Shown: positions 22,277 through 33,186, numbered from the stretch's first letter. The stretch: DNA of 57,622 bases from Rhizobium sp. Q54 (GCA_945907245.1 CAMDTB010000012.1:1-57622), one strand, 5' to 3'. The notes: generated by a model not told the origin, from the letters alone. Numbers and translations: made by a program.

Positions 22277-23583
22277 CAGGCCTTCGCCGCGAGGCGGTTG
22301 AGGGCGGCCTCGGGCGTGATCTCCTCCGTCTCACCCGTCGCGCGGTTCTTGAATTCGACGACGCCTGCCTTCACGCCGCGCGGGCCGACGGTCACGTGCC
22401 AGGGAATGCCGATGAGGTCGGCGTCGGCGAACTTCACGCCGGGGCGCTCGTCGCGGTCGTCATAGATCGTCTCGACGCCGGCGTTCTGGAATTTCTCGTA
22501 GAGGCTGTCGGCAGCACCGGTGCATTCGGCATCGCCGTAGCGCAGATTGATCAGCGCCGCCTTGTACGGCGCGACGCTTTCGGGCCAGATGATGCCCTTC
22601 TCGTCGTGGCTCGCCTCGATGATGGCGCCCACCAGACGCGATACGCCGATACCGTAGGAGCCCATCTCGACGGTCACCTGCTCGCCGGTCGACGAGGTAA
22701 CGTTGGCGCCCATGGGCGCCGAGTACTTGGTGCCGAAATAGAAGATGTGCCCCACTTCGATGCCCTTGCGCTGGCGCAGCCTGTCGGCCGGGATCGGGCA
22801 AGCGGCGGCGTCATGCTTCTCGTCGGCGGCGGCGTAGAGGCCACGAAGGTCCTCGACCATGGCGAAATCGGCCTTCAGCATCTGGTCCGTGGTGTAATCC
22901 TCGAAGGCCGCATCGAAGAACAGGTCGCTCTCGCCCGTGTCTGCCAGGATATGGAACTCGTGGCTCATGTTGCCACCGATCGCGCCCGGGTCGGCCTGGA
23001 CGGGAACGGCGCGGAGCCCGAGACGGGCGAACGTCCGCAGGTAGGCGACGAACATCTGCAGGTAGGATTGTTCCGCGCCCGCCTTGTCCAGGTCGAACGA
23101 GTAGGCGTCCTTCATCAGGAACTCGCGGCCGCGCATGACACCGAAGCGCGGGCGGATCTCGTCCCGGAACTTCCACTGGATATGATAGAGATTCTTCGGC
23201 AGGTCGCGGTAGGACCGGACGGAGGCGGCGAAGATGTCGGTGATCAGTTCCTCGTTGGTCGGTCCGTAGAGCAGCTCGCGCTCGCCGCGGTCGATGATCC
23301 GCAGCATCTCCTTGCCGTAGTCGTCATAGCGCCCGCTGCGGCGCCACAACTCGGCCGACTGGATGGTCGGCATCAGCATTTCCTGGGCGCCGGCCCGGTC
23401 CTGCTCCTCGCGGACGATCTGCTCGATCTTCTTCAGCACCCGGAAGCCGAGCGGCAGCCAGGAGTAGATGCCGGCCGCGGACTGGCGCACCATGCCGGCG
23501 CGCAGCATCAGCCGGTGCGAGGCGATCTGCGCCTCGGTGGGCGTTTCCTTCATGGTCGGCAGGAAAAGGGCGGAACGGCGCAT
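22276..23583 (-). CDS. proS: Prolyl-tRNA synthetase (short, without editing insertion)
   Basis: Class II synthetase charging tRNA-Pro (435 aa). Class II motif 2 is present as [20 protein letters not shown], and motif 3 as [11 protein letters not shown] near residue 345. At 435 residues it lacks the roughly 180-aa INS editing domain of the E. coli enzyme, which is normal for alphaproteobacteria. ATG 23583 gives the family N-terminus [15 protein letters not shown]; eleven upstream codons are not conserved. A good promoter lies 64 nt upstream (23647-23675). Confidence 0.96.
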   Translation of the reverse strand: MRRSALFLPTMKETPTEAQIASHRLMLRAGMVRQSAAGIYSWLPLGFRVLKKIEQIVREEQDRAGAQEMLMPTIQSAELWRRSGRYDDYGKEMLRIIDRGERELLYGPTNEELITDIFAASVRSYRDLPKNLYHIQWKFRDEIRPRFGVMRGREFLMKDAYSFDLDKAGAEQSYLQMFVAYLRTFARLGLRAVPVQADPGAIGGNMSHEFHILADTGESDLFFDAAFEDYTTDQMLKADFAMVEDLRGLYAAADEKHDAAACPIPADRLRQRKGIEVGHIFYFGTKYSAPMGANVTSSTGEQVTVEMGSYGIGVSRLVGAIIEASHDEKGIIWPESVAPYKAALINLRYGDAECTGAADSLYEKFQNAGVETIYDDRDERPGVKFADADLIGIPWHVTVGPRGVKAGVVEFKNRATGETEEITPEAALNRLAAKA

Positions 23584-23646
23584 GATGGACTGACTGGCTC
23601 CCGTCTGGCGCCGCAATCTGCGGTGATCGCGGCTTTGTTGCGGCGG

Positions 23647-23675
23647 ACTTTAGGGCGCGCCTTTGGCTAAAGCAA
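23647..23675 (-). promoter_or_regulatory. Predicted sigma-70 promoter of proS-lolC-lolD
   Basis: On the minus strand a TTGCTT -35 box (23670-23675) is separated by exactly 17 nt from TAAAGT (23647-23652). It is the first likely promoter upstream of proS and faces away from the low-GC segment described at 23676-24006. Confidence 0.55.
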
Positions 23676-24006
23676 TTGGCGGCGACCCTGCCGCGCCCGC
23701 AATACCGGGTTGTGGTGTTTTTGCAACACGCAGCGGAAAAGTTACAATCAGACGCCTGGAAGTTGCCCTCGGACGATGACAGGCCCAATGGAATCACCTA
23801 CATTCCCATCACCAACGAAGCGCAGCAGAAATCAAACAATAGCGGCGCAAAGCAAACAGGCACCGAGCACACTGCGGAGTGGTCCAAGTTTGGGGAGTTA
23901 AAGTTCCTTGGGAGGGGACTTAACAAACTCAGAACGGCGAAATAGCCGACTAATAAGAATTATCGACGATCTCAAGAAGCAAGGCTCTCACGAGCCTTGC
24001 TTTTTT
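23676..24006 (+). ncRNA. Candidate plus-strand small transcript (sRNA or small ORF) in a low-GC gap
   Basis: The gap between proS and DUF1467 (about 450 bp) has no recognisable gene. From about 23700 it is visibly AT-richer than the rest of the window (roughly half GC by eye). It contains possible RNA structure on the plus strand: a small hairpin GTGTT/AACAC (near 23717-23731), an imperfect 10-bp stem (23897-23924) extended by flanking AGTTT/AAACT, and a strong intrinsic terminator at 23977-24006. A frame of 89 codons (TTG 23676 to TAG 23945) exists, but its third positions are not GC-biased, it has no good ribosome binding site and it matches no family I know. An RNA or a foreign remnant seems more likely than a protein. 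Confidence 0.35.
23977..24006 (+). terminator. Strong rho-independent terminator facing the plus strand
   Basis: A perfect 11-bp stem, AAGCAAGGCTC (23977-23987) with GAGCCTTGCTT (23992-24002) around a 4-nt loop, is followed by further T residues to make TTTTTT. The T-tract is on the plus strand only; the minus strand reads CTTGAGATCG after the stem. No annotated plus-strand gene precedes it. Confidence 0.8.
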
Positions 24007-24035
24007 CTTGTGTGTTGTTCGGAACCGGAGCGCGG

Positions 24036-24299
24036 TCAATCCGTACGATGAAAATCGGGACGCAACGTGATCAGCCCCGAACCCTGCAGCCAGTAGTAGC
24101 CGCCCCACAGCACCGCCGCGATCAGGCTGGCGGCAAGCACCTTGCGCCACATATAAGGCCGGACGGGCGCGCTGTCGGCGTGGCCCTCCCCCGCGGCCTC
24201 GCCCAGGTCGCCCGGAGTCTTCACGCCGATGGGCAGCATGGTGAAGAACACCACCCACCAGAATACCACGTACAGGACAATGCCGCTGACGACGCCCAC
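24036..24299 (-). CDS. DUF1467 family membrane protein
   Basis: Small inner-membrane protein of unknown function (87 aa). Two hydrophobic helices (VVSGIVLYVVFWWVVFFTML, about residues 3-22, and KVLAASLIAAVLWGGYYWL, about 53-71) flank a short loop with GVKTPGD. The family is typical of alphaproteobacteria and lies next to mce and proS in many of them, as here. The start is GTG 24299, 14 nt after the mce stop. Confidence 0.85.
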   Translation of the reverse strand: MGVVSGIVLYVVFWWVVFFTMLPIGVKTPGDLGEAAGEGHADSAPVRPYMWRKVLAASLIAAVLWGGYYWLQGSGLITLRPDFHRTD

Positions 24300-24313
24300 G
24301 CCCCCGGCCTCGA

Positions 24314-24718
24314 TCAGACCTGCTCGATTTCCACCAGCGTGCCGCAGAAGTCCTTGGGCGACAGGAACAGCACCGGCTTGCCGTGGGCGCCGATGCGGGG
24401 CTCGCCATCGCCCAGGATGGTGGCGCCCTCTTCCTTCAGCTTGTCGCGGGCCGACAGGATGTCGTCGACCTCGTAGCAGACATGGTGGATGCCGCCCGAC
24501 TTGTTGCGCTCGAGGAACTTGGCGATGGGCGAATTGTCGCCCAGCGGATACAGCAGTTCGATCTTGGTGTTCGGCAGCTCGACGAACACGGTGACCACGC
24601 CGTGGTCAGGCTGATCGACGGGATCGGTGACCCTGGCGCCCAGCGTGTCGCGGTAGACAGCCGTCGCGGCGGCGAGATCCGGCACGGCGATGGCAACGTG
24701 GTTGAGACGACCGATCAT
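24314..24718 (-). CDS. mce: Methylmalonyl-CoA epimerase
   Basis: VOC-fold metalloenzyme that interconverts (R)- and (S)-methylmalonyl-CoA in propionate breakdown (134 aa). The metal ligands of the paired beta-alpha-beta modules are recognisable: His7 in RLNHVAIAVPD, His in GGIHHVCYEVDD, and the C-terminal Glu in FCGTLVEIEQ. It lies between rnj and DUF1467 in the conserved alphaproteobacterial order. The mutase genes are not in the window. Confidence 0.93.
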   Translation of the reverse strand: MIGRLNHVAIAVPDLAAATAVYRDTLGARVTDPVDQPDHGVVTVFVELPNTKIELLYPLGDNSPIAKFLERNKSGGIHHVCYEVDDILSARDKLKEEGATILGDGEPRIGAHGKPVLFLSPKDFCGTLVEIEQV

Positions 24719-24774
24719 GAACGCGCTCCTCTTGAATCCGGCGTGGTAAATCTGGTTGGGTCTTATTTAGGGAA

Positions 24775-26424
24775 TCAGGCCTGTGCGGGCAATCGCAGAA
24801 TCTGCACGTCCGTCACCGGCTTCTTTTCGGTCGTCTGGCGAACCACCCGTCGCGCCGCGACGCGGACCGCCTCGCGCAGCACGTCGTCCTCGCGCCGCTG
24901 GCCACGCGGCATGCCTTTGACGGCCGCCTCGATGGCTTCGGAAATGTCATCCGCGAGGGCGCCGGGATCGGGAACGCCGAACAGGGTGACGCCCGGATCG
25001 GCCAGCAACCGGCCTTCGTCGTCCACCACGATGGCGACGACGAGATGACCGTTGTGCAGGCCGCGGCGCCGCTCGACGATGGAGACGCTGTCCTCGGCGA
25101 CCAACTGGTTGCCGTCGAGCACAAGGCGGCCCGCCGTCACCCGGTCGATGATCTCCGCCTTGCCGGGCGCCAGCCGGATCACGGTGCCATTCTCGGGCAC
25201 GACGCAGTACGGCACCTGCAGCTCGCGCGCCAGGTCCGCATGCTCATACAGGTGGCGTGCCTCGCCGTGGACCGGCACCGCGATCTGGGGCCGGATCCAC
25301 TGGTACATGCGGGCCAGCTCTTCGCGGCCCGGGTGGCCGGAGACATGCACGAACTCGTCTTTCTCGGTGATGATCCTGACGCCCCGCTTGGCGAGCGCGT
25401 TGTAAAGCCTGCTGAGCGCCAGCTCGTTGCCGGGGATGATCTTGGACGAGAAGATCACGGTGTCGCCGTCCGCCAGGCTGATATGCGGATGATCGCCGGT
25501 GGCGATGCGGACCATGGCGCCGCGCGGCTCGCCTTGGCTGCCGGTGCAGATGTAGAGCACCTTGTCGCGTGGCAGGAAGCCGGCGTCGGCCTCGTCGATG
25601 AACGGCGGCAGATGGGTCAGGTAGCCGGTCTCGCGGGCGACCTGGACGTTGCGCCGCAGCGATCGGCCGACGAGCACGGCGTGCCGGTCGTGGGCCTTTG
25701 CCACTTCGGCCAGTGTCTCCAACCGGGCAATGTTTGAGGCGAAGGCGGTGATCGCCACCCTGCCCGTCTCCTTGCCCACCAGCTCGAGCAGATGGCGGCG
25801 CACATCCGCCTCGGAACCGCTGGCGCTGGGATTGAACACGTTGGTGCTGTCGCAGACCATGGCGAGAACGCCCTCTTCGCCCAACCGGGCGAGCGCGTCC
25901 TCGTCGAGCGGATGGCCGATCAGCGGGTCGGGATCGATCTTCCAGTCGCCGGTGTGGAACACGGTTCCCAGCGGCGTGCGGATGGCGAGGGCGCTGGGCT
26001 CGGCGATCGAATGGGTCAGCGTCAGGAAATCAATGTCGAACGGCCCCAGCGTCACGCGGCTGCCTAGCGCGGTCTCGATGATCGGCACCTGCTTCAGCAG
26101 TCCGGCCTCGGCCAGCTTGGTGCGCAGGATACCGGCGGTGAACGGCGTGGCGTAGACCGGGCACCCCAGCCGCGTCCACAGATGGGGAACCGCGCCGAGG
26201 TGATCCTCATGCGCATGAGTCAGGACGATGCCGAGCAGCTTGTCGCGCCGCGCCTCGATGAACGAGGGATCGGGCATGACCAGGTCGATGCCGGGAAGCG
26301 ACGGATTGCCGAAGCTGACGCCCAGATCGACGACGATCCACTGGTCGTCATACCCGAACACGTTCAGGTTCATCCCGATCTCGCCCGCGCCGCCCAGCGG
26401 CACGAACAGCAGTTCCTTGGTCAT
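24775..26424 (-). CDS. rnj: Ribonuclease J
   Basis: Metallo-beta-lactamase/beta-CASP ribonuclease with endo- and 5'-exonuclease activity, acting in rRNA and mRNA processing (549 aa). The zinc motif HAHEDH is at residues 70-75, preceded by LGGAGEIGMNLNV at 10-22. The beta-CASP region contains AFASNIARLE, and CTGSQGEPRGAM is a family signature. A C-terminal domain follows. It begins 7 nt after birA. In many alphaproteobacteria coaX lies between birA and rnj; here it is absent. Confidence 0.95.
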   Translation of the reverse strand: MTKELLFVPLGGAGEIGMNLNVFGYDDQWIVVDLGVSFGNPSLPGIDLVMPDPSFIEARRDKLLGIVLTHAHEDHLGAVPHLWTRLGCPVYATPFTAGILRTKLAEAGLLKQVPIIETALGSRVTLGPFDIDFLTLTHSIAEPSALAIRTPLGTVFHTGDWKIDPDPLIGHPLDEDALARLGEEGVLAMVCDSTNVFNPSASGSEADVRRHLLELVGKETGRVAITAFASNIARLETLAEVAKAHDRHAVLVGRSLRRNVQVARETGYLTHLPPFIDEADAGFLPRDKVLYICTGSQGEPRGAMVRIATGDHPHISLADGDTVIFSSKIIPGNELALSRLYNALAKRGVRIITEKDEFVHVSGHPGREELARMYQWIRPQIAVPVHGEARHLYEHADLARELQVPYCVVPENGTVIRLAPGKAEIIDRVTAGRLVLDGNQLVAEDSVSIVERRRGLHNGHLVVAIVVDDEGRLLADPGVTLFGVPDPGALADDISEAIEAAVKGMPRGQRREDDVLREAVRVAARRVVRQTTEKKPVTDVQILRLPAQA

Positions 26425-26431
26425 TCGTTCC

Positions 26432-27175
26432 TCAAGCCGCGCCGTGGAAATAGACGTCCCCGGCGGTTATTTGACGTGTTCCGGCCGCCGTTTCGACCAC
26501 CAGCGCCCCCGTCTCGTCCAGTTCGGCGAAGCGGCCTGTCAGCGTCTCGCCGTCGAGCCGGACCTGGATGTCCTGCCCCAGCCGGTAAGCGCGCACCAGC
26601 CAGTCGGCCCGGACCGCCGTGAAGCCGCGTTCGCGCCATGCGGCGTAACGTAGCTCGAAAGCCTCCAGCAACCATGTCAGCGCCTGGTCGGCACTCACCT
26701 CATCCAGTCCGGCATGATGGAAATCCGTCGCCGGATAGGGCGTGTCGCCTGGATGGCTCGAAATGTTGAGGCCGATGCCGACCACGACCGCCTCGGCCCG
26801 GGCGCCGGTCGAGGTGGCCTCAAGCAGGATGCCGCAGATCTTGGCGCCGTCGACCAGCACATCGTTGGGCCACTTCAGCGCCACCCTGTCGCCCGCGCCG
26901 GCCCTGATCAGCACGTCGCTGACGACGAGCGCCGAGACGAAGGAGAGCTGCGCGGCCTGCGCCAGGAGGCAATCGGGCTTCAGCAGCAGCGAGACGAAGA
27001 GGTTGCCCGGCTCGGACATCCAGGAACGGCCGCGGCGTCCCCTGCCCGCGGTCTGGCGCTTGGCCCAGTAGACCGTGCGGTCGCGCGCCGTGGCGGCGTG
27101 GCGGCGCGCTTCCTCGTTGGTGCTGTCGATACTGTCGAAGATTGCGATGCTGTAGCCATCCGGCAGATGGACCAC
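26432..27175 (-). CDS. birA: Biotin-[acetyl-CoA-carboxylase] ligase
   Basis: Attaches biotin to the carboxyl carrier protein via biotinyl-AMP (247 aa). Key motifs are DSTNEEARR near residue 16, TAGRGRRGRSWMSEPGN in the biotin/ATP loop, and KWPNDVLVDGAKICGILLE. It lacks the N-terminal helix-turn-helix of E. coli BirA, so it is a ligase without repressor function. The C-terminal SH3-like domain contains GETLTGRFAELDETGALVV. It is 10 nt after nuoN and 7 nt before rnj, the usual tail of the nuo operon. Confidence 0.94.
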   Translation of the reverse strand: MVHLPDGYSIAIFDSIDSTNEEARRHAATARDRTVYWAKRQTAGRGRRGRSWMSEPGNLFVSLLLKPDCLLAQAAQLSFVSALVVSDVLIRAGAGDRVALKWPNDVLVDGAKICGILLEATSTGARAEAVVVGIGLNISSHPGDTPYPATDFHHAGLDEVSADQALTWLLEAFELRYAAWRERGFTAVRADWLVRAYRLGQDIQVRLDGETLTGRFAELDETGALVVETAAGTRQITAGDVYFHGAA

Positions 27176-27185
27176 CGCGATCCCC

Positions 27186-28634
27186 TTACTGGAACAGCGA
27201 CTGGGCGGCGGTGCCGGCGATGGCCTGGACCCGGCTGACGATCACCGGAAACGCGAACAACATGGTGATCGCGGCCGATGTGAGCGCCACAGCGACGATC
27301 CCCTTGCCCGGATGGACGTCGAATGGGGCAGCCGGCTCGTCAAAGTACATGATCTTGACGATCCGTAGATAGTAGAAGGCGCTCACCGTACTGGCCAGCG
27401 CGCCGATCACGGCCAGGTAGGTCAGATCGGACTCGATGGCGGCGATGAAGACGTAGAACTTGCCGAAGAAGCCGGCAAGCGGAGGGATACCGGCCAGCGA
27501 GAACATGAACACGGCAAGGGCGAACGCCATCGCCGGGCGGCTCTGGGACAGGCCGGACAGGTCGGCGATGGACTCGGTCGCCCCGTCCTTGCGCCGCATG
27601 GCGATGATCAGCGCGAAGGCGCCGACATTCATGGCCAGATAGATCGCCAGGTAGATCAGCACCGCCTTGACGCCGTCGGGAGACGCGGCGGCGAGGCCCA
27701 TCAGCGCATAGCCGACATGGCCGATGGAGCTATAGGCCATCAGCCGCTTGATGTTGGTCTGGACGATGGCGAACACGGCGCCGACGATCATGGAGGCGAT
27801 CGACAGAAATACCAGGATCTGCTGCCACTCGTCGGCGATCTCGGGGAACGCGCCGAACATAGTGCGCGTGAACAGCGCCATGGCGGCGATCTTCGGCGCC
27901 ACCGCGAAGAAGGCGGTGACCGGCGTCGGCGCGCCCTCGTAGACGTCGGGCGTCCACATGTGGAACGGCACGGCAGAGACCTTGAACGCCAGGCCCGACA
28001 GCACGAACACGAGACCGAGCAACACGCCGATCGGCACCGGCCCGTCGCCCGAGACCGCGGCGGCGATCTGCTCGAAACTGGTGCCGCCGGTGTAGCCGTA
28101 GATCAGTGAACTGCCATAGAGCAGCATGCCCGAGGACAGCGCGCCGAGGACGAAATACTTCAGGCCGGCCTCGGTCGAGCGTGCCGAATCCCGGCTGAAC
28201 GCGGCCATGACATAGAGCGCGAGGCTCTGGGTCTCGAGGCCGATGTAGAGGGCGATCAGGTCGTTGCTCGACACCATCATCAGCATGCCGAGCGTGGCCA
28301 GCACGATCAGCACCGGGTACTCGAAGCGCTTCAGGTTCTCGCGCTCGAGGTAATCGACCGAGATGATGATCGAGATGGCGGAGCCGATCAGGATCAGGAT
28401 CTTGCAGAAGCCGCCGAAGGAATCGGACACGAACATGCCGCCGAACGTCACGACCGTGTCGTGGTAGCCCGGCAGCACGGCGGCGACCGCGGCCAGCAGC
28501 AGCAGGACCGCCAGCGCGGACACCGTGCGCAGCGACTTCTCGCCGCTGAAGACGCCCAGCATCAACAGCGCCAGGGCGCCGACGGCGAGGATGATCTCCG
28601 GAAGCGCCGGAAGAAGGGCCGGTACTTCGGTCAT
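27186..28634 (-). CDS. nuoN: NADH-quinone oxidoreductase subunit N
   Basis: Antiporter-like membrane subunit of complex I (482 aa, about 14 helices), one of three proton-pumping modules. Family features are [20 protein letters not shown] with the conserved Glu in helix 5, and [16 protein letters not shown] in the discontinuous helix region. ATG 28634 overlaps the nuoM stop as ATGA. The open frame extends far upstream, but that part is out-of-frame nuoM sequence. Confidence 0.96.
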   Translation of the reverse strand: MTEVPALLPALPEIILAVGALALLMLGVFSGEKSLRTVSALAVLLLLAAVAAVLPGYHDTVVTFGGMFVSDSFGGFCKILILIGSAISIIISVDYLERENLKRFEYPVLIVLATLGMLMMVSSNDLIALYIGLETQSLALYVMAAFSRDSARSTEAGLKYFVLGALSSGMLLYGSSLIYGYTGGTSFEQIAAAVSGDGPVPIGVLLGLVFVLSGLAFKVSAVPFHMWTPDVYEGAPTPVTAFFAVAPKIAAMALFTRTMFGAFPEIADEWQQILVFLSIASMIVGAVFAIVQTNIKRLMAYSSIGHVGYALMGLAAASPDGVKAVLIYLAIYLAMNVGAFALIIAMRRKDGATESIADLSGLSQSRPAMAFALAVFMFSLAGIPPLAGFFGKFYVFIAAIESDLTYLAVIGALASTVSAFYYLRIVKIMYFDEPAAPFDVHPGKGIVAVALTSAAITMLFAFPVIVSRVQAIAGTAAQSLFQ

Positions 28635-30160
28635 GGATGCGCTCCCTCGGCGACCGCGGGTCTGCCGGCCTCGTGGGCGGCGATGGCCGTGTCGTAGTTG
28701 TGCAGCAAATTGTCGACGGAGACGTGCATGACGTCGAGGAACGCGCCGGGAAAGATGCCCATCCAGAACACGACGGCGATCAGCGGCGCGAAGATCAGCT
28801 TCTCGCGCAGCGACAGGTCGAGCATGCGCTTCAGGTCGTCCTTGCTCAGGTCGCCGAAGATCACCTTGCGGTAAAGCCACAGCATGTAGGCCGCGCCCAG
28901 AACGAGGCCTGTGGCCGCCAGCGCGGTTACGACGGTGTCGACCTGGAACAGGCCCGCCAGCACCAGGAACTCGCCGACGAATCCGCTGGTGCCGGGAAGG
29001 CCGACCGACGCCATGGTGAAGATCATGAACACCAGCGCATAGCGCGGCATGTTGTTGACAAGGCCGCCATAGCGCTCGATCTCGCGGGTGTGCAGCCGGT
29101 CATAGACGACGCCAACGCACAGGAACAGCGCGCCGGAGACGATACCGTGGCTGAGCATCTGGAAGATGCCTCCCTCGACGCCCTGCGGGTTCATCACGAA
29201 CAGGCCGAGGGTGACGAAGCCCATATGGGCGACGGACGAATAGGCAATCAGCTTCTTCATGTCCTGCTGCATCAGCGCGACCAGCGAGGTGTAGATCACC
29301 GCGATCACCGACAGCGCGAACACCAGCGGCGCGAAATAGTCGCTCGCCACCGGAAACATCGGCAGTGAGAAGCGCAGGAAGCCGTAACCGCCCATCTTCA
29401 GCAGCACACCCGCCAGGATCACCGATCCTGCGGTCGGCGCCTCGACGTGGGCGTCGGGCAGCCAGGTGTGCACCGGCCACATCGGCATCTTCACCGCAAA
29501 GGAGGCGAAGAACGCCAGCCACATCCACTTCTGCAACCCGGCGGCGAAATGGTCGCCGGTGAGGAGCTCGGGGATGCTGGTGGTGCCGGCGTGGATATAG
29601 ATGGTGATCATCGCCAGCAGCATCAGCAGCGAACCGACCAGGGTGTAGAGGAAGAACTTGAACGACGCGTAGATTTTCCTCGCGCCGCCCCAGACGCCGA
29701 TGATCAGGAACATCGGGATCAAGGCACCTTCAAAGAACAGGTAGAACAGCACGAGATCAAGCGCGCAGAATACGCCGATCATCAGGGTCTCGAGCAGCAG
29801 GAAGGCGATCATGTACTCGCGCACCCGCTTCTGGATCGCCTCCCAGCTCGCCAGGATGCAGAAGGGCATCAGGAAGGCGGTCAGGATGACGAACAGCATG
29901 GAAATGCCGTCGACGCCCATGCGGAAGTGGATCGTGTCACCCAGCCACGCACGCTCTTCGACGAACTGGAAGTCGGCGGTGCTACTGTCGAAGTTGATCC
30001 AGATCAGCAGCGACAGAACGAAGGTCGCGCCCGTGGTCAGCAGCGCAATGGACCGCACGTTGCGCGCCACCACCGCCTCGTCGCCGCGCGGCACGAGCGC
30101 GAACAGCGCGCCCAGCAGCGGCAGGAAGGTGACGAGCGAAAGAATCGGCCAGTCGGTCAT
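28631..30160 (-). CDS. nuoM: NADH-quinone oxidoreductase subunit M
   Basis: Second antiporter-like subunit of complex I (509 aa, 14 predicted helices). Conserved sites are [20 protein letters not shown] with the key Glu, and the pumping-helix segment [40 protein letters not shown] is a family signature with a conserved Lys nearby. The gene overlaps nuoL by 1 nt and nuoN by 4 nt. Confidence 0.97.
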   Translation of the reverse strand: MTDWPILSLVTFLPLLGALFALVPRGDEAVVARNVRSIALLTTGATFVLSLLIWINFDSSTADFQFVEERAWLGDTIHFRMGVDGISMLFVILTAFLMPFCILASWEAIQKRVREYMIAFLLLETLMIGVFCALDLVLFYLFFEGALIPMFLIIGVWGGARKIYASFKFFLYTLVGSLLMLLAMITIYIHAGTTSIPELLTGDHFAAGLQKWMWLAFFASFAVKMPMWPVHTWLPDAHVEAPTAGSVILAGVLLKMGGYGFLRFSLPMFPVASDYFAPLVFALSVIAVIYTSLVALMQQDMKKLIAYSSVAHMGFVTLGLFVMNPQGVEGGIFQMLSHGIVSGALFLCVGVVYDRLHTREIERYGGLVNNMPRYALVFMIFTMASVGLPGTSGFVGEFLVLAGLFQVDTVVTALAATGLVLGAAYMLWLYRKVIFGDLSKDDLKRMLDLSLREKLIFAPLIAVVFWMGIFPGAFLDVMHVSVDNLLHNYDTAIAAHEAGRPAVAEGAHP

Positions 30161-32259
30161 CAGCGTCCCCCGCCCGAATGCAGCATGTACCAGGTGACGA
30201 GGGCGGCGACGCCGATCAGCATGGCGAAAGCGTAGTGATAGACGTAGCCGCTCTGCAGCACCCGCGCCCGCCGCGCGACGAAGCCAATGGCGGCGGTGAC
30301 GCCGTCGGGGCCGTAACCGTCGATGACCTTTCCGTCACCCTTCTTCCAGAGCTGGAAGCCCAGCCACTTGGCGGGACGCACAAACAGCGCGTCGTAGAGC
30401 TCGTCGAAGTACCACTTGTTGAGCAGGAACTGGTAGAGCGCCTGGTTGGACGCGACCAGCATGCCCGGCATGCTGGGACGGCCGACATAGAACACCAGCG
30501 CCAGCACCAGCGCGGCGAGCCCGGTCAGGACCATGCCGCCCTGATGCTCGACGACGCCGGGCATCGCGCCCGCGGCGATGATGCCGATTGCCGCGGCGAT
30601 GCCCAGCAGGCGCGCCCATTTCGGCACGTTGTCGATGTAGAACGACCACGAGATCGCCAGGCCGCCGACCGCCATGACCAACGGCAGCAGCTTGACCCAG
30701 AACGGCACGTGGTGCGCGTGCTCGAGCACATTCTCGCCGACGACCTTGAGCGCCGAGCCCCAGAACTCGGCGTAGTGGTGGCCGACGAAGAATTCGTAGA
30801 ACACGAAACCGGCCAGCACCGCGCCCGTCGCCAGGATGTAGAGAGGGACCAGCATCACCTGCGGGGATTCGTGGGCATGGTGCAGCACGTCATGGTCGGC
30901 GCGGCTGTGGCCGTGGAAGGTCATGAACAGCAGCCGGCCCGAATAGAAGGCGGTCATGAACGCCGCCGCGATGCCCAGCCAGAACGCATACATGCCGACG
31001 CCCGAATGGGCCGCGAAGGCGGACTCGAGAATGATGTCCTTGGAATAGAAGCCGGCGAAGCCGAACACTCCCGGGATGCCGATGCCGGCCAGAGCCAGCG
31101 AGCCGATCCACATCAGGATCGCCGTCACCTTCATGTAGGGGAACAGGCCGCCCATCTTGCGGATGTCCTGCTCGTCCGACATGCCGTGGATCACCGAGCC
31201 GGCGCCCAGGAACAGCAGCGCCTTGAAGAAGGCGTGGGTAAACAGGTGGAAGATGGCCGCACCATAGGCGCCGACGCCGAGCGCGAAGAACATGTAGCCC
31301 AGCTGCGAGCAGGTCGAATAGGCGATGATGCGCTTGATATCGTTCTGCACGAGGCCGACCGTCGCGGCGAAGAACGCCGTCGAGGCGCCGATGATGGTGA
31401 CGAACTGCAGGGTGCCGGGCGCCAGCTCGAACATGGGCGAGCAGCGCGCCACCATGAACACGCCGGCGGTCACCATGGTAGCCGCATGGATCAGCGCGGA
31501 CACCGGCGTCGGCCCTTCCATGGCGTCCGGCAACCAGGTGTGCAGGCCGAGCTGGGCCGACTTGCCCATGGCACCGATGAACAGCAGGAAGGTCAGCGTG
31601 TTCATCACGTCCAGCTGATAGTTCAGGAACGTGAAGCTCTTGCCGGCCATGGCCGGGGCGGCGGCGAACACGGAGTCGAAGCTCACCGCGCCGAATACCA
31701 GGAAGATGCCGAAGATGCCGAGCGCGAAGCCGAAATCGCCCACCCGGTTGACCAGGAACGCCTTGATCGCCGCGGCGTTGGCCGTGGGCTTCTTGTACCA
31801 GAAGCCGATCAGCAGGTAGGACGCGACGCCGACGCCTTCCCAGCCGAAGAACATCTGGACGAAGTTGTCGGCGGTCACCAGCATCAGCATGGCGAAGGTG
31901 AACAGCGACAGATAGGCCATGAAGCGCGGCTTGTGCGGGTCGTGGCTCATGTAGCCGATCGAGTACACATGTACCAGGCACGACACGCCGTTCACCACCA
32001 CCAGCATGACGGCGGTGAGCGTGTCGACCTTGATCGCCCAGTTGACGACGAAATCGCCGGAGGTGATCCAATTGGCGAGCACCACGTGCTCGGGCTGGTG
32101 CCCGAGCGCCACGTTGACGAACACGACAATCGACAGGATCGCCGAGGTGATCACCGCGCCGCAGGTGACGAGCTGCGCACCGCGGTCGCCGATCACCCGC
32201 CCGCCGAAGCCTGCGACGATCGCCGCAAGGAGGGGGAGGAAAACGATAAGCTGAAACAT
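30160..32259 (-). CDS. nuoL: NADH-quinone oxidoreductase subunit L
   Basis: Largest antiporter-like subunit (699 aa), with the long lateral helix that runs along the membrane arm near its C-terminus. Recognised by [39 protein letters not shown] and [23 protein letters not shown] 32259 gives [14 protein letters not shown]; a TTG 9 nt upstream would overlap the nuoK stop and has no support. AAGGG lies 9 nt before the ATG. It overlaps nuoM by 1 nt. Confidence 0.97.
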   Translation of the reverse strand: MFQLIVFLPLLAAIVAGFGGRVIGDRGAQLVTCGAVITSAILSIVVFVNVALGHQPEHVVLANWITSGDFVVNWAIKVDTLTAVMLVVVNGVSCLVHVYSIGYMSHDPHKPRFMAYLSLFTFAMLMLVTADNFVQMFFGWEGVGVASYLLIGFWYKKPTANAAAIKAFLVNRVGDFGFALGIFGIFLVFGAVSFDSVFAAAPAMAGKSFTFLNYQLDVMNTLTFLLFIGAMGKSAQLGLHTWLPDAMEGPTPVSALIHAATMVTAGVFMVARCSPMFELAPGTLQFVTIIGASTAFFAATVGLVQNDIKRIIAYSTCSQLGYMFFALGVGAYGAAIFHLFTHAFFKALLFLGAGSVIHGMSDEQDIRKMGGLFPYMKVTAILMWIGSLALAGIGIPGVFGFAGFYSKDIILESAFAAHSGVGMYAFWLGIAAAFMTAFYSGRLLFMTFHGHSRADHDVLHHAHESPQVMLVPLYILATGAVLAGFVFYEFFVGHHYAEFWGSALKVVGENVLEHAHHVPFWVKLLPLVMAVGGLAISWSFYIDNVPKWARLLGIAAAIGIIAAGAMPGVVEHQGGMVLTGLAALVLALVFYVGRPSMPGMLVASNQALYQFLLNKWYFDELYDALFVRPAKWLGFQLWKKGDGKVIDGYGPDGVTAAIGFVARRARVLQSGYVYHYAFAMLIGVAALVTWYMLHSGGGR

Positions 32260-32264
32260 CCCCC

Positions 32265-32573
32265 TCAACCCTTCATCTGGCTGATGTCTTCCACGGCGAT
32301 GGTGCCGCGGTTGCGGAAATAGATCACCAGGATGGCGAGGCCGATGGCCGCCTCGCCCGCAGCAACGGTCAGCACGAACAGCGCGAACACCTGGCCGACC
32401 AGGTTGCCCAGGAACACCGAGAAGGCGACCAGGTTGATGTTCACCGCCAGCAGCATCAACTCGATCGACATGAGGATGATGATGACATTCTTCCGGTTCA
32501 GGAAGATGCCGAAGATGCCCAGGGTGAACAGGATCGCGGCGACGATCAGGTAGTTTTCAAGGCCGATCGTCAT
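32265..32573 (-). CDS. nuoK: NADH-quinone oxidoreductase subunit K
   Basis: Small three-helix membrane subunit of complex I (102 aa). The conserved glutamates in proton transfer are in [20 protein letters not shown] and [18 protein letters not shown]. Length and motifs match the family exactly. It begins 1 nt after nuoJ and ends 5 nt before nuoL. Confidence 0.97.
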   Translation of the reverse strand: MTIGLENYLIVAAILFTLGIFGIFLNRKNVIIILMSIELMLLAVNINLVAFSVFLGNLVGQVFALFVLTVAAGEAAIGLAILVIYFRNRGTIAVEDISQMKG

Positions 32574-32574
32574 C

Positions 32575-33186
32575 TCAGATCCCCTGCCCCGGCGGAATTT
32601 TCTTCACTTCGATGGTCGTCTTGGGGTCGCGGTAGACCTGGCTGGAGATGCGCTGCTTCTTGACGCCCGGACGGGTCCGATGGGTCAGCACGATGGCGCC
32701 GATCATGGCGATCAGCAGGATCACGCCGGCCGCCTGGAAGGCGTAGACATACTGGGTGTAGATCACGGCGCCGAGCGCCTCGGTGTTGGTGACGCCGTCG
32801 GTCGTCGCCTGGGGCACGGCATGGCCCGCCACCTCCGGACCGAACTGCCATACGCCGACCACCATGATCAACTCGATCAACAATGCGATGCCGATCAGGC
32901 CGCCGATGGGCATGTACTGCAGAAAGCCCTGACGCAGCTCGGTGAAATTGATGTCGAGCATCATCACCACGAACAGGAACAGCACGGCCACGGCGCCCAC
33001 ATAGACGATCACCAGGATCATGGCGATGAACTCGGCGCCGATCAGCACGAACAGGCCCGCCGACGTGAAGAAGGCCAGGATCAGGTACAGAACCGAATGC
33101 ACCGGATTGCGGGCGGCGATCACCATGAAGCCGGCGGCAATGGTGATCGCGGCGAAGAGATAGAACGTGATGGTCTGCAGGATCAT
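32575..33186 (-). CDS. nuoJ: NADH-quinone oxidoreductase subunit J
   Basis: Five-helix membrane subunit of complex I (203 aa). Family markers are [20 protein letters not shown] at the start, the glycine-rich helix [20 protein letters not shown] whose pi-bulge takes part in coupling, and a polar C-terminal extension. ATG 33186 fits the family; the frame extends 22 codons upstream into the nuoI gap. It is 40 nt after nuoI. Confidence 0.96.
   Translation of the reverse strand: MILQTITFYLFAAITIAAGFMVIAARNPVHSVLYLILAFFTSAGLFVLIGAEFIAMILVIVYVGAVAVLFLFVVMMLDINFTELRQGFLQYMPIGGLIGIALLIELIMVVGVWQFGPEVAGHAVPQATTDGVTNTEALGAVIYTQYVYAFQAAGVILLIAMIGAIVLTHRTRPGVKKQRISSQVYRDPKTTIEVKKIPPGQGI

Noticed and set aside
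30178-32322. Plus-strand 714-codon frame opposite nuoL
   Set aside because: Very long but of His/Gln/Arg-rich composition that mirrors hydrophobic codons on the other strand; no domain.
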